Assembly (NCBI GenBank): GCA_009691445.1
Contig: SICL01000018.1
Location: 1 to 39,554 of the forward strand
Length of the DNA stretch: 39,554 nt
Direction: 5' to 3'
DNA from: Candidatus Taenariivivens baikalensis
GTDB lineage: Bacteria; Omnitrophota; Omnitrophia; Omnitrophales; Aquincolibacteriaceae
Shown here piece after piece: positions 16,864 through 24,509 of the stretch; position 1 is the stretch's first letter, and every line of letters begins with the position of its first letter. A program made the position numbers and the translations under genes. The notes under the pieces are model-generated. The model worked only from the letters and a program-made list of their open reading frames with translations. It had not been told where the DNA came from and made no database searches.

Positions 16864-16902
16864 GCAGCTACGTGCTTCAATGAAGATTCACGCCCGGTCA
16901 TT

Positions 16903-17007
16903 CTATTTTTTCTTCCTGCCTTGATGCTTGACCGCAATGCGTCTCTGCTTTTCACGAACAAATCTAGCAACATCCTTTTGACGGTGCTCACCTTTCCCTT
17001 TTGCCAT
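16903..17007 (-). CDS. Possible 34-residue highly basic protein
   Basis: ATG at 17007, stop at 16903-16905, with CAGGGAG upstream of the ATG. 14 of 34 residues are Lys or Arg (MAKGKGEHRQKDVARFV at the start, GRKKK at the end). The composition recalls small nucleic-acid-binding or ribosome-associated proteins. It is divergent from the TMTC-like gene, whose start lies 27 bases away. No family recognised. Confidence 0.4.
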   Translation of the reverse strand: MAKGKGEHRQKDVARFVREKQRRIAVKHQGRKKK

Positions 17008-17033
17008 AACTTTGACTCCCTGATATCTGACAT

Positions 17034-18968
17034 GTGAAAAATAATTCTGACGACGACACCTGGTCAAGCCTCCGGACAAAAAAGCCGAAGAAGAATGCCG
17101 TGACGATATCTCCTGTTAAACCCAATATCCGCCTGCTAATCCTGGTGGTACTTGGACTTCTAACGATCGGTATTTATTCGCAGGTCCTGCGGCATGATTT
17201 TGTTTCCTTTGATGACACGGTCAATATCCAGACAAATCCGCACATCACGCGGGGCCTGAGCCTCACGGAAATCCGCTGGGCCTTCACCCATTTGTATGAC
17301 GGCAACTGGATCCCACTCACGTGGATCTCACACATGGCTGCTGTTCAGATCTTCGGGCTTCACGCGGGAGGGCATCTCCTGATCAATTTGATCCTGCATC
17401 TTCTTTCCGCCTTTCTGCTTCTCACGCTGCTTGAAAAACTCACGGGAAAATTCTGGCCCTCCGCGTTTACGGCTGCGCTCTTCGCGCTTCATCCCCTTCA
17501 CGTAGAATCCGTGGCCTGGGTGTCGGAGCGCAAGGATGTCCTGAGCGGATTATTCTTTATCCTGACTTTGCATGCTTATACGGATTATGTCCGGACTTTT
17601 TTTTTGTCATCCCCGAATGCCTTTGTCGGGGATCCAATTAAAAACCTTGGATTCCCGACTAAAAATTGCGGGAATGACAATCCAAATGAATCCTCGAAAT
17701 CCGGGATGACACACCAAAACAGGTCGTACCTCGTCGCACTATTATTTTTCGGACTCGGACTGATGGCCAAGCCAATGATCATGACACTGCCCGTGATTTT
17801 TTTCTTGCTGGATTATTGGCCGCTGGCAAAATACCGTCATTGCGAGGAGTCCCGCAGGGACGACGCGGCAATCTCAAAACAACAATCCGAGATTGCTTCG
17901 CCTCCGGCTCGCAATGAGATCATGGAAAAAATCCCTTTCTTCCTTCTGAGCGCCGGCTCCGCAACCCTGACTTATCTGGCACATCAATCTCAAGGGTGGA
18001 TCAACACAACGCAAACCGTCTCGCTAAAGATCCGGATCGCGAATGCCGGACTCAGCGCGGTAAAATATCTGCGCAAAACACTGTGGCCCTCCGACTTGGC
18101 GGTTTTTTATCCTTACGATGCACCGCAGTCTATTCTGCTTTATGGATCTCTGGCTCTGGCCGCGCTCGGGATCATCACTTTCCTGGCCATCAAATTCCGC
18201 GCACGGTTCCCCTGGCTTCTGACCGGTTGGCTGTGGTATCTCGTCATGCTGGCGCCGGTAATCGAGATTATTTCGTTTGCCGGATTTTCAATGGCGGATC
18301 GTTACACGTATCTTCCTTCGATTGGAATTTATATCGTGATTGCCTGGAGCGGCGCAGCACTTGCTGAAAAATGGCCGCAGAAACTTCCCTGGATCCGTAA
18401 AGCTGCAACCACTTCCATTGCCGTAGCTTCTCTTTTCACGTTCACGCAAGTGAGCTACTGGCAAAACACCGAAACCCTTTTTAAACACGCTCTAGACGTC
18501 ACACAAAATAATTTTATTGCTCATGAAAATCTGGCGGAGCTTTACACCAAAGCCGGCGACCTCAATCGTGCTGCCTTTCATTATGAGAACTCGGCAATGA
18601 TCCGACCCAATGCCGCGACCTTGAACAATCTCGCAACCACTTATTTCCGTCAGGGAAAATGGGAGAGAGCGGAGCAGATCTATCAATCCATTGTGAAACA
18701 GGATCCGTCACAGGCCCTCAGCTGGAATAATCTGGGGCAGGTCTACAAAGAAAAGAAGAAATTTAGGGAAGCTGGAAATTATTTTGCCCGGGCGATTACC
18801 GCAGATCCAAAAATGATTTCTGCTTATGCCGGAATGGCGGAAGCTTTGCTCGAACAGAAACGCTTGGATGAAGCGGCCGCGCTCATCCAGCGAATACTGC
18901 ATCAATATCCGAATAATCAGGACTTGCTGAAGCTTTTTGAGAAGATTAAAGAACGAACCGATTCTTAA
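17034..18968 (+). CDS. TMTC-like multi-pass membrane protein with C-terminal TPRs
   Basis: 644 residues. An N-terminal membrane part of roughly ten helices carries signatures of TMTC/PMT-like membrane mannosyltransferase relatives: HDFVSFDDTVNIQTNPHI with the luminal acidic pair near residue 57, then FALHPLHVESVAWVSERKDV near 150-168. From about 480 on come several TPRs (AHENLAELYTKAGDLNRAAF, WNNLGQVYKEKKKFREAGNY). The likely role is glycosylation from a lipid-linked sugar at the membrane, unproven here. Two loops are foreign: about residues 191-226 and 267-295 (HCEESRRDDAAIS) are in-frame repeat copies lying between membrane helices. The GTG start at 17034 lacks a good ribosome site. Confidence 0.82.
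   Translation: MKNNSDDDTWSSLRTKKPKKNAVTISPVKPNIRLLILVVLGLLTIGIYSQVLRHDFVSFDDTVNIQTNPHITRGLSLTEIRWAFTHLYDGNWIPLTWISHMAAVQIFGLHAGGHLLINLILHLLSAFLLLTLLEKLTGKFWPSAFTAALFALHPLHVESVAWVSERKDVLSGLFFILTLHAYTDYVRTFFLSSPNAFVGDPIKNLGFPTKNCGNDNPNESSKSGMTHQNRSYLVALLFFGLGLMAKPMIMTLPVIFFLLDYWPLAKYRHCEESRRDDAAISKQQSEIASPPARNEIMEKIPFFLLSAGSATLTYLAHQSQGWINTTQTVSLKIRIANAGLSAVKYLRKTLWPSDLAVFYPYDAPQSILLYGSLALAALGIITFLAIKFRARFPWLLTGWLWYLVMLAPVIEIISFAGFSMADRYTYLPSIGIYIVIAWSGAALAEKWPQKLPWIRKAATTSIAVASLFTFTQVSYWQNTETLFKHALDVTQNNFIAHENLAELYTKAGDLNRAAFHYENSAMIRPNAATLNNLATTYFRQGKWERAEQIYQSIVKQDPSQALSWNNLGQVYKEKKKFREAGNYFARAITADPKMISAYAGMAEALLEQKRLDEAAALIQRILHQYPNNQDLLKLFEKIKERTDS
17606..17710. repeat. GTCATCCCC-type repeat inside the TMTC-like gene
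   Basis: Begins GTCATCCCCGAATGCC; an internal end GCGGGAATGAC lies at 17668-17678 and a second end CCGGGATGAC at 17701-17710. Read in frame at about residues 191-226. Sister copy in addA at 6500-6605. Confidence 0.8.
17836..17918. repeat. GTCATTGCGAG...CTCGCAATGAG repeat inside the TMTC-like gene
   Basis: Near-complementary ends GTCATTGCGAG and CTCGCAATGAG flank GTCCCGCAGGGACGACGCGG and CCGAGATTGCTTCG. Read in frame as HCEESRRDDAAIS at about residues 267-295. Confidence 0.8.
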
Positions 18969-19012
18969 ATCCGAATTTCAAAACGTTCGATTTTGATATT
19001 TCTATTGAATCC

Positions 19013-19324
19013 GTTATTGCGAGCGAAGCGAAGCAATCTCGGGTTGCGGCCTCGAGATTGCCACGTCTCCGCCAAAGCGCGGGACTCGTCCGCCGAAGGA
19101 CGGATCCGTCCTCTGGCGGACAATGACAAAAATCCACGCACGTCATTGAGGCCCGCAACGAAGCAATCTGACCCTTATGCCATTCTGAACGAAGTGAAGA
19201 ATTTCGGGTTATGCCCAGAGATTGCCGCGCCCGCCTGCCGGCGAGGCAGGTCTCCGCCAAGCTCGGGACTCGCAATGACGCGGGGGTTGGTCTCCGCCGA
19301 AGGATAGATCTGTCCTGGCGGGGA
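19013..19324. repeat. Composite cluster of dispersed repeats
   Basis: At least three elements in tandem: GTTATTGCGAGCGAAGCGAA to GGCGGACAATGAC, then GTCATTGAGGCC to CTGACCC with CATTCTGAACGAAGTGAAG, then GAGATTGCCGCG to ACTCGCAATGACG. It fills the gap between the TMTC-like gene and the GT2 gene; no gene is seen there. Confidence 0.85.
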
Positions 19325-19326
19325 TA

Positions 19327-20019
19327 TTAAATTTTGAATGCCGCTGCATACCACTTCAAATACTTAGGAAGCCATTTTGCGAGCTGAAACCTTGACTTCC
19401 CCGCGGTTCTGTCACGCCAGGTAGTGGGTATTTCTCTGATTTTATAGCCTTGCAAGTGCGCTTTTACCGTGAGCTCTAAGGCTAGCTCAAAACCTCCGGT
19501 GCTTTCGATCGTCACCTGCTTCAGAAATTTTCGCGAGTAGAGTTTAAAATTATTGGTCGCATCGTGCGTGGGAATTCCAGCAAGAAAATGAAGCGAGTTT
19601 CCGGCCAGCCGTGAAAGCATCCGCTTCAGAAACGGCCCGCCGATTTGTTTTCCGCCCAACATATAGCGGGAAGCGGCAACGACTTCGCAACCCTGACTAA
19701 ATAAATCCAACATGATTTTCACATCCGCAAGATCATCGGATCTATCGCCCATCATCACAAGCACAGCTTCGTGGGACGCCGCATCAAAGCCGCTGCGAAT
19801 AGCGCCCAGCGGTCCACGCCCATAAGTGTTTTTGATCAATCGAAGCGCAGGAAGACGGGAAAGAAATTTTCGGGCTGGCGGCAGGGTACTGTCTTCATCA
19901 AAATCGTAGCCGAGGAGAATTTCTGAATCAGCGCCAAGATATTTTTCAATATCAGTCAGCAACCCTTCGATTTGTTCGCCTTCATTATAAACCGGAATCA
20001 CGATCGATAAATTCATCAT
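19327..20019 (-). CDS. Glycosyltransferase family 2 (DPM1-like)
   Basis: 230 residues with the GT-A fold signature: LSIVIPVYNEGEQIEGLL at the N-terminus, YDFDEDST, and a middle VLVMMGDRSDDLADV where the usual DADLQ motif is DRSDD. Then THDATNNFKLYSRKFL and GFELALELTVKAHLQGYKI, as in polyprenyl-phosphate-mannose synthase-like enzymes. No C-terminal membrane helices, so a cytoplasmic or peripheral enzyme, perhaps making a lipid-linked sugar donor. It lies downstream of the epimerase and dehydrogenase on the same strand, after a 329-base repeat-rich gap. Confidence 0.87.
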   Translation of the reverse strand: MMNLSIVIPVYNEGEQIEGLLTDIEKYLGADSEILLGYDFDEDSTLPPARKFLSRLPALRLIKNTYGRGPLGAIRSGFDAASHEAVLVMMGDRSDDLADVKIMLDLFSQGCEVVAASRYMLGGKQIGGPFLKRMLSRLAGNSLHFLAGIPTHDATNNFKLYSRKFLKQVTIESTGGFELALELTVKAHLQGYKIREIPTTWRDRTAGKSRFQLAKWLPKYLKWYAAAFKI

Positions 20020-20052
20020 TCTCCGAGATGGATTCCAAATCCCAATTTAGCT

Positions 20053-20166
20053 GTCATTGCGAGCGAAGCGAAGCAATCTCTCGTGCGTCATTGCGGGCCT
20101 CAGCGAAGCAATCTCGGGTTGTGACCTGGGATTGCCGCGTCGTCCTGCGGGACTCCTCGCAATGAC
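20053..20166. repeat. Tandem dispersed repeats, GTCATTGCGAG family
   Basis: GTCATTGCGAGCGAAGCGAA...CTCTCG is followed by a second start GTCATTGCGGGCC and ends CTCCTCGCAATGAC. The ends are complementary 11-mers. Part of the gap between the GT2 and epimerase genes. Confidence 0.85.
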
Positions 20167-20195
20167 TAACTCATGCGTCTCCGCCACATCATTTC

Positions 20196-20251
20196 AGGGA
20201 CGGTTCTGGCGTAACGGCTTGTGGAGAAAACAATTAGAGAGAACCGTCCCT
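20196..20251. repeat. REP-like palindrome (AGGGACGGTTCT type)
   Basis: Perfect 12-base arms AGGGACGGTTCT (20196-20207) and AGAACCGTCCCT (20240-20251) around a 32-base spacer. This type of GGGACGGTTCT hairpin is commonly found as REP-like sequence near REP-associated transposase genes; none is present here. Confidence 0.65.
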
Positions 20252-20298
20252 AGAACACTCGCACAGTTATCTGACGCCTTATGTCATAACATGCGGTG

Positions 20299-20340
20299 GT
20301 CAGATCGCTGCGTCTCCGCCAAGGCGCGGGACACGCAATG
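20299..20340. repeat. Dispersed-repeat fragment
   Basis: TCAGATCGCTGCGTCTCCGC then GGGACACGCAATG, a short partial copy of the GTCATTGCGAG family just downstream of the epimerase stop. Confidence 0.5.
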
Positions 20341-20348
20341 CCTCGCTC

Positions 20349-21377
20349 TTAAAAGATGCCTTGCTCAATTTGAAGTTGAATCCAGGGAATGACTTCATCC
20401 AGCATCTTGGCGAGCGAAGTATCCGCTTTGAAGCCCAACACGCGTTTTGCTTTGGACACGTCGGGTACACGCTTCTGCACATCATAGGGAAAGGACTTCA
20501 CAAGCTTGTAACGAAATGGCTTTTTGTTTCCGTGTATTTTTTTCCAGATGACCCGCGCCAGTTCCAGCACGCTCGTGGACTCGGCCGTTGAAATATTAAA
20601 ATCGTCGTTGATCGCTTTTTTACTTTCGATTGCAATCCTGATTCCCCGGGCAATATCACCGCCGTACGTGTAGTGGCGAATCTGCTTTCCGGTCCCGAGA
20701 ATTTCAAGCGGTTTTTGATTTTGGCCTTTTAAAATTTTCTGCACCAGGTCCGGAACCACATGGCTCAACGCCAGCTTCATGTTACCGCGTTTCACCACAC
20801 GGCCGGTCACGGCACGCTTCTCGCCGATCCCGACACAATTAAAAGGACGAATGATCGTGTAAGGCAGTTTGTATTGTTCCCACGCGCCCTTGGCGTAATA
20901 TTCACTCGCGAGTTTTTGAAATCCATACGTGGAGGAAGGCGGTGACGACACAAGCTGATCCCCTTCACGGGATGGAAATCTTTTTGTATTTTCGAAAACC
21001 ATGGATGATGAGAGAACGATAATGCGCTTCAAACGTCCGTTCTTGAATGCCTCAAGCGCCGCATCAAACGTACTAGCCAAAATGCGTTCATTTTCTGCCA
21101 ACAGGTCGTAGGCGAACTCATGAAAGTAGGAAATCCCGCCAATTTTGGCGGCCGCGGCTACGACTTGATCACAGCCCGCGGCAAGGCGCTTCATAAGTTT
21201 GACGTCCTTACAGTCGCCCTGAACAAATTGGTAACGCGGATTTTTATCGTAGCTTTTGACAATCCGTCCGTACTTGGAAAAATTATCAATCCCGATCACG
21301 CTGTGACCATGTCCAAGCAGTTCTTCGACTAAATAGCCGGCAATGAAGCCGGTAGAGCCTGTCACTAATATCTTCAA
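20349..21377 (-). CDS. NAD-dependent epimerase/dehydratase (extended SDR)
   Basis: 342 residues. Rossmann motif ILVTGSTGFIAGYLVEEL at the N-terminus; catalytic Ser in IIVLSSSMVFEN (near 120-132) and STYGFQKLASEYYAKG with the YxxxK pair; then IRPFNCVG, and the substrate-side block ILGTGKQIRHYTYGGDIARG. The family acts on nucleotide-sugars (UDP-hexose 4-epimerase, GDP-mannose dehydratase and others); the exact substrate is not clear. It overlaps the upstream nucleotide-sugar dehydrogenase by 4 bases (ATGA), so the two are translationally coupled and probably sequential in one sugar pathway. Confidence 0.88.
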   Translation of the reverse strand: MKILVTGSTGFIAGYLVEELLGHGHSVIGIDNFSKYGRIVKSYDKNPRYQFVQGDCKDVKLMKRLAAGCDQVVAAAAKIGGISYFHEFAYDLLAENERILASTFDAALEAFKNGRLKRIIVLSSSMVFENTKRFPSREGDQLVSSPPSSTYGFQKLASEYYAKGAWEQYKLPYTIIRPFNCVGIGEKRAVTGRVVKRGNMKLALSHVVPDLVQKILKGQNQKPLEILGTGKQIRHYTYGGDIARGIRIAIESKKAINDDFNISTAESTSVLELARVIWKKIHGNKKPFRYKLVKSFPYDVQKRVPDVSKAKRVLGFKADTSLAKMLDEVIPWIQLQIEQGIF

Positions 21378-22591
21378 ATGACGCCGCCCCTTCCAAAAAA
21401 ATCCCAGACATCGATGACGATCTTCTTCTTACCGAACTTAAGCTTCCGGTAAGCTTCATGCGGCGCGCCGAGAATGATGAGGTCGCTTTTACGGATGACT
21501 TCGGAAAGCGGCAGAAGGTCCTCGCTTCGGACAAAAGGATCGGTCATCAGCACTTCCTTGCATTCTTTTTCCAGCACATTGCGCAGTTTGTAAGTCAGTG
21601 ACTCGCGCGTATCGTCCGACTCTGCCTTGAATGCCGCCCCGAGAATTCCCACCGTGAGAGATTCAAGATCGTATTGAGTTTTCAGACGGTTGATGAGGTA
21701 AGTCGGCAGACCTTCATTGATCAGCATGGCCGCGTGCCCAATGAACAGATTATTGTCGCTGAATGCCGCAAGCTGCATCGTATCCTTGAACAAACAGGGC
21801 CCAGCCGCAAATCCCGCCTTGGGCATATCCTTGATGCGCGGATAATTATGCGTGATCGCGTGGTAGATTTTATAGAAGTCGAGGCCACGCGAATTGGCAA
21901 TCATAAAAAATTGATTGGCGATGGAAAAGCGGATATAGCGCCACGCATTCGTAAGGAGCTTAGCCAGTTCGGCTTCTTCAGGGGCTAATTCAAGAATGTC
22001 TTTCGTGAAAATAGAAAAAAATTCGCGCGTGCGTTTCAGACCGCGCTTGCTGAAACCCGCGATGATCTGCGGCAGTTCATAAATTTCGCGGATAGCAAAC
22101 CCCTCGGAAATGCGCTCGGGGCAAAAGCTGACATCCACGTCGAGTTTCTGCTTTTTGAAAAACCGGAAAAGTTTTTCCGTGGTTCCCGGATAAAGCGTAC
22201 TGCGGAAAATCATGAGCTGACCGTTTCGAAAATAGGGCTGATACTCCCGAACCGCCCGAAAAAACTGGGTGCTGGTGGGATAAAGATGGCTTGATACCGG
22301 TGTTCCTAAAATAAAAATCAGGACTTTGCTTTGTGCGATCAGTTCCGGATCCGTATCCGCCAACAGACGTTTTTTCGCCAGCACCCGCTTCAGGATTTCC
22401 TTGGCCCCCTCTTCCTTAAACGGCATTTCACCGGACATGATCCGGGAAACCGCGGACGCGTCAATATCAACAATCGCAACTTTCTTTCCTTCCTTGGCAA
22501 GACAAAGCGCAAGCGGCAGCCCCGCACGTCCACATCCGCCGATCACGCAGACATCGTAAACGGTTTTTTTTATTTTTTTGGCCGGCATCAT
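21374..22591 (-). CDS. UDP-glucose/GDP-mannose dehydrogenase family protein
   Basis: 405 residues with three expected domains: NAD-binding VIGGCGRAGLPLALCLA (residues 16-33), a helical centre with ELAKLLTNAWRYIRFSIANQ, the catalytic Cys in AAGPCLFKDTMQLAAF (near 262-275), and the C-terminal substrate domain ILGAAFKAESDDTRESLTYK. Such enzymes oxidise C6 of a UDP- or GDP-sugar to a uronic acid; the Cys motif supports activity. First gene of the coupled pair with the epimerase. It is divergent from the TIGR04073-like gene, 97 bases away. Confidence 0.88.
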   Translation of the reverse strand: MMPAKKIKKTVYDVCVIGGCGRAGLPLALCLAKEGKKVAIVDIDASAVSRIMSGEMPFKEEGAKEILKRVLAKKRLLADTDPELIAQSKVLIFILGTPVSSHLYPTSTQFFRAVREYQPYFRNGQLMIFRSTLYPGTTEKLFRFFKKQKLDVDVSFCPERISEGFAIREIYELPQIIAGFSKRGLKRTREFFSIFTKDILELAPEEAELAKLLTNAWRYIRFSIANQFFMIANSRGLDFYKIYHAITHNYPRIKDMPKAGFAAGPCLFKDTMQLAAFSDNNLFIGHAAMLINEGLPTYLINRLKTQYDLESLTVGILGAAFKAESDDTRESLTYKLRNVLEKECKEVLMTDPFVRSEDLLPLSEVIRKSDLIILGAPHEAYRKLKFGKKKIVIDVWDFFGRGGVI

Positions 22592-22688
22592 GAGTCCCTT
22601 TCTTTAAATGAAACGATAAATAAGACCGGGTCTATTATCGGCACACTCAGGGCTGGGCTAAACGCTGTTTGCCGTGGTAAAATAACTC

Positions 22689-23030
22689 ATGAAAAAAGTC
22701 GCCGCACTTTTTCTTTTTCTCGCCCTTGGTTTCTTCCCGCCTCAAGGCTTTGCCGCGGATGAAGATATTCCTTACGGACTCCGGATGCCTTACCGGATTG
22801 TACGCGGCGCCGCGAATCTCGGATTAGGATGGACAGAAATTCTGCTTCGGCCTTTCGGTGAGTATAAAACGGAAAGTCCGGGACATGCTCTTTCTTTGGG
22901 AGCAGCTCACACGTTGATGAGAATGACGGGAGGCGTGACGGACATCACCACGTTTTGGGTCCCGGATATGCAGATGCTGGAGATTTATCCGGATTGGCAG
23001 GAGTGGCCCTACCTCTTCCACTGGTCTTAA
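22689..23030 (+). CDS. TIGR04073-like small exported protein
   Basis: 113 residues with a signal peptide (cut after GFAA). The segment YRIVRGAANLGLGWTEILLRP followed by a Gly-rich helix (ALSLGAAHTLMRMTGGVTDI) and TFWVPDMQ matches the pattern of the TIGR04073 family (putative exosortase-system-associated), known mainly from PVC-type genomes. Its function is unknown. There is no ribosome site before the ATG, and a TAAAAT lies only 5 bases upstream, so the messenger may be leaderless or a later start may be used. The structured inverted repeat follows 57 bases after its stop. Confidence 0.7.
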   Translation: MKKVAALFLFLALGFFPPQGFAADEDIPYGLRMPYRIVRGAANLGLGWTEILLRPFGEYKTESPGHALSLGAAHTLMRMTGGVTDITTFWVPDMQMLEIYPDWQEWPYLFHWS

Positions 23031-23087
23031 AATCTCTCTAACCGAAATAGGTTCGAGCTTGCCTTGTCCCTTTCCCAACTACTGAAG

Positions 23088-23233
23088 AAATAGGTTGAGG
23101 TTTGTCTGGAGGGACGTCACGAGCAGGAAAATCGATGGAATGGATTTTTCGTCGCGCGTGCGAGTGAGGGATGCTCAAACCGGATCCAATCCCGCATCCC
23201 GAACGCTCCCGGAAGACAAACCTCAACCTGTTT
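23088..23233. repeat. Long structured inverted repeat between convergent genes
   Basis: Arms AAATAGGTTGAGGTTTGTCT (23088-23107) and AGACAAACCTCAACCTGTTT (23214-23233) pair at 19 of 20 positions. The interior adds GGGATGC...GCATCCC and GGAAAATC...GATTTTTC, so the whole could fold into a branched hairpin. It sits between the convergent TIGR04073-like and M48 genes. Possible roles: two-way terminator, MITE-like element or structured RNA. Confidence 0.65.
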
Positions 23234-23255
23234 CGGGCGCAGCAGATAAAACTAA

Positions 23256-24509
23256 TTAGCTCAGAGATAGCTTTGCAGGAGGGGTTTTGCTGATCTGGAC
23301 AGCAGGCAGGGATTCGTTGACTTTCAAAGAGACGGGGCCTTTTGAAACGGCGGCATTCTTTTTCTGAAGTTCCTGATCCAGCAGATGCTGTACCGCTTCT
23401 TCCAGATTCTCTCCCGCATTCATAGGAACAATCAGATCCCAGTCACGGCTTTCGGGCAGAGGAAATTTCTCCGGGAATTTCTGCCGGAATTCTTCCACCA
23501 TTTTTTCCAGACGCAGAAAACGCTCCGGCGATTCGGGATGCGTCGAAAAGGTATAAGCTAGAATTTGAAATCCGGGAGCGTCACTGGCCAAGCGGCTGAA
23601 AATTTTGGCGCCGGCACCCACATTAAACCCCGCATGAAGCGCGTGCTGCATTCCATAATAGTCCGCTTCCCTTTCATACCGGCGCGAGACCACCGCATCA
23701 GTCGCCCTCTGAATGGGACTCGTCACCAGATTTCCAACGCCAGGAAATGTAAACGCATCGACGACCCCGGCCACGGCTCCGTAGGCGAGTCCCGTGCCGA
23801 TCCCAACACCTAGAGTTTTCAAAGAATGTTTTAAAACCGTGTGCGCCAGTTCATGCCCCATAATGACTGAGAGCTCGTCGTCATTACGGCAGTAGCGAAG
23901 TGCGCCGATCCCTATTTGGATTTTTGAAAAAAGAGAATTGGCATCAAAGTTAGGCGTGGGCTCTAAAAAAAACTGGGCATTGTAATAAACTTTTTCAACA
24001 GGAAAAGTCCGGAGGATAGTTTTCCCTTGCCGGACTATTTCCGCTTCAACCGTTTTCGCGTTCGTGGATCGGATCTTCTTGAAATAGGAGCCCAGGCTTT
24101 TCACCTTCTTGCCATTAATTTTGGTAATCACATCGCCGGTCAGGACATCCATCTTTTCCGCTTGGCTTCCCGGGTAAGTGCCAACCACGAGCACTCCTTT
24201 AACCGATTTTTCAATCGCGTAAGCTTTTCGCGCATAATCTTTCAGTTCGTCGACTCCTACGCCGGTAAATTGATATTTAGGGACGAGATCACTGTGTCCT
24301 GGAACGGGCGATTTGAGAAGCCGATAACCCACGCGGTAGATGCGCGGCATCCAGCCCCGGGATGCCTGGAAAAATTTCTGATTAAACACTTCTTTTGTCT
24401 GCTTCAGTTCTTGGGAAGAAACTTCAGGGCCGGTACTGGCGCAGGAGGAAACAAGTGCGGCCAAAAACACGGTGCGGAGAATCTTGGAAGGAAGGGTTTT
24501 CATCTTCAA
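23256..24509 (-). CDS. M48-family metalloprotease lipoprotein with PDZ domain
   Basis: 417 residues. Signal peptide with lipobox (LVSSC, Cys near 23) followed by ASTGPEVSSQEL, closely similar to the N-terminus of the second M48 lipoprotein at 27863-29395. A PDZ-like domain spans about 100-170 (VLVVGTYPGSQAEKMDVLTG, GDVITKINGKKV). The M48 zinc site is MGHELAHTVLKH near 216-227, with the third ligand in YEREADYYG near 275. It is probably a periplasmic membrane-anchored protease like BepA or LoiP, which act in envelope quality control. Its start overlaps the upstream HExxH lipoprotein gene by 4 bases. Confidence 0.9.
   Translation of the reverse strand: MKMKTLPSKILRTVFLAALVSSCASTGPEVSSQELKQTKEVFNQKFFQASRGWMPRIYRVGYRLLKSPVPGHSDLVPKYQFTGVGVDELKDYARKAYAIEKSVKGVLVVGTYPGSQAEKMDVLTGDVITKINGKKVKSLGSYFKKIRSTNAKTVEAEIVRQGKTILRTFPVEKVYYNAQFFLEPTPNFDANSLFSKIQIGIGALRYCRNDDELSVIMGHELAHTVLKHSLKTLGVGIGTGLAYGAVAGVVDAFTFPGVGNLVTSPIQRATDAVVSRRYEREADYYGMQHALHAGFNVGAGAKIFSRLASDAPGFQILAYTFSTHPESPERFLRLEKMVEEFRQKFPEKFPLPESRDWDLIVPMNAGENLEEAVQHLLDQELQKKNAAVSKGPVSLKVNESLPAVQISKTPPAKLSLS

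Noticed and set aside
15195..20345. Clustered repeats as a CRISPR array
   Set aside because: Repeats are long, divergent, have complementary ends and no regular spacers; no cas gene is present.
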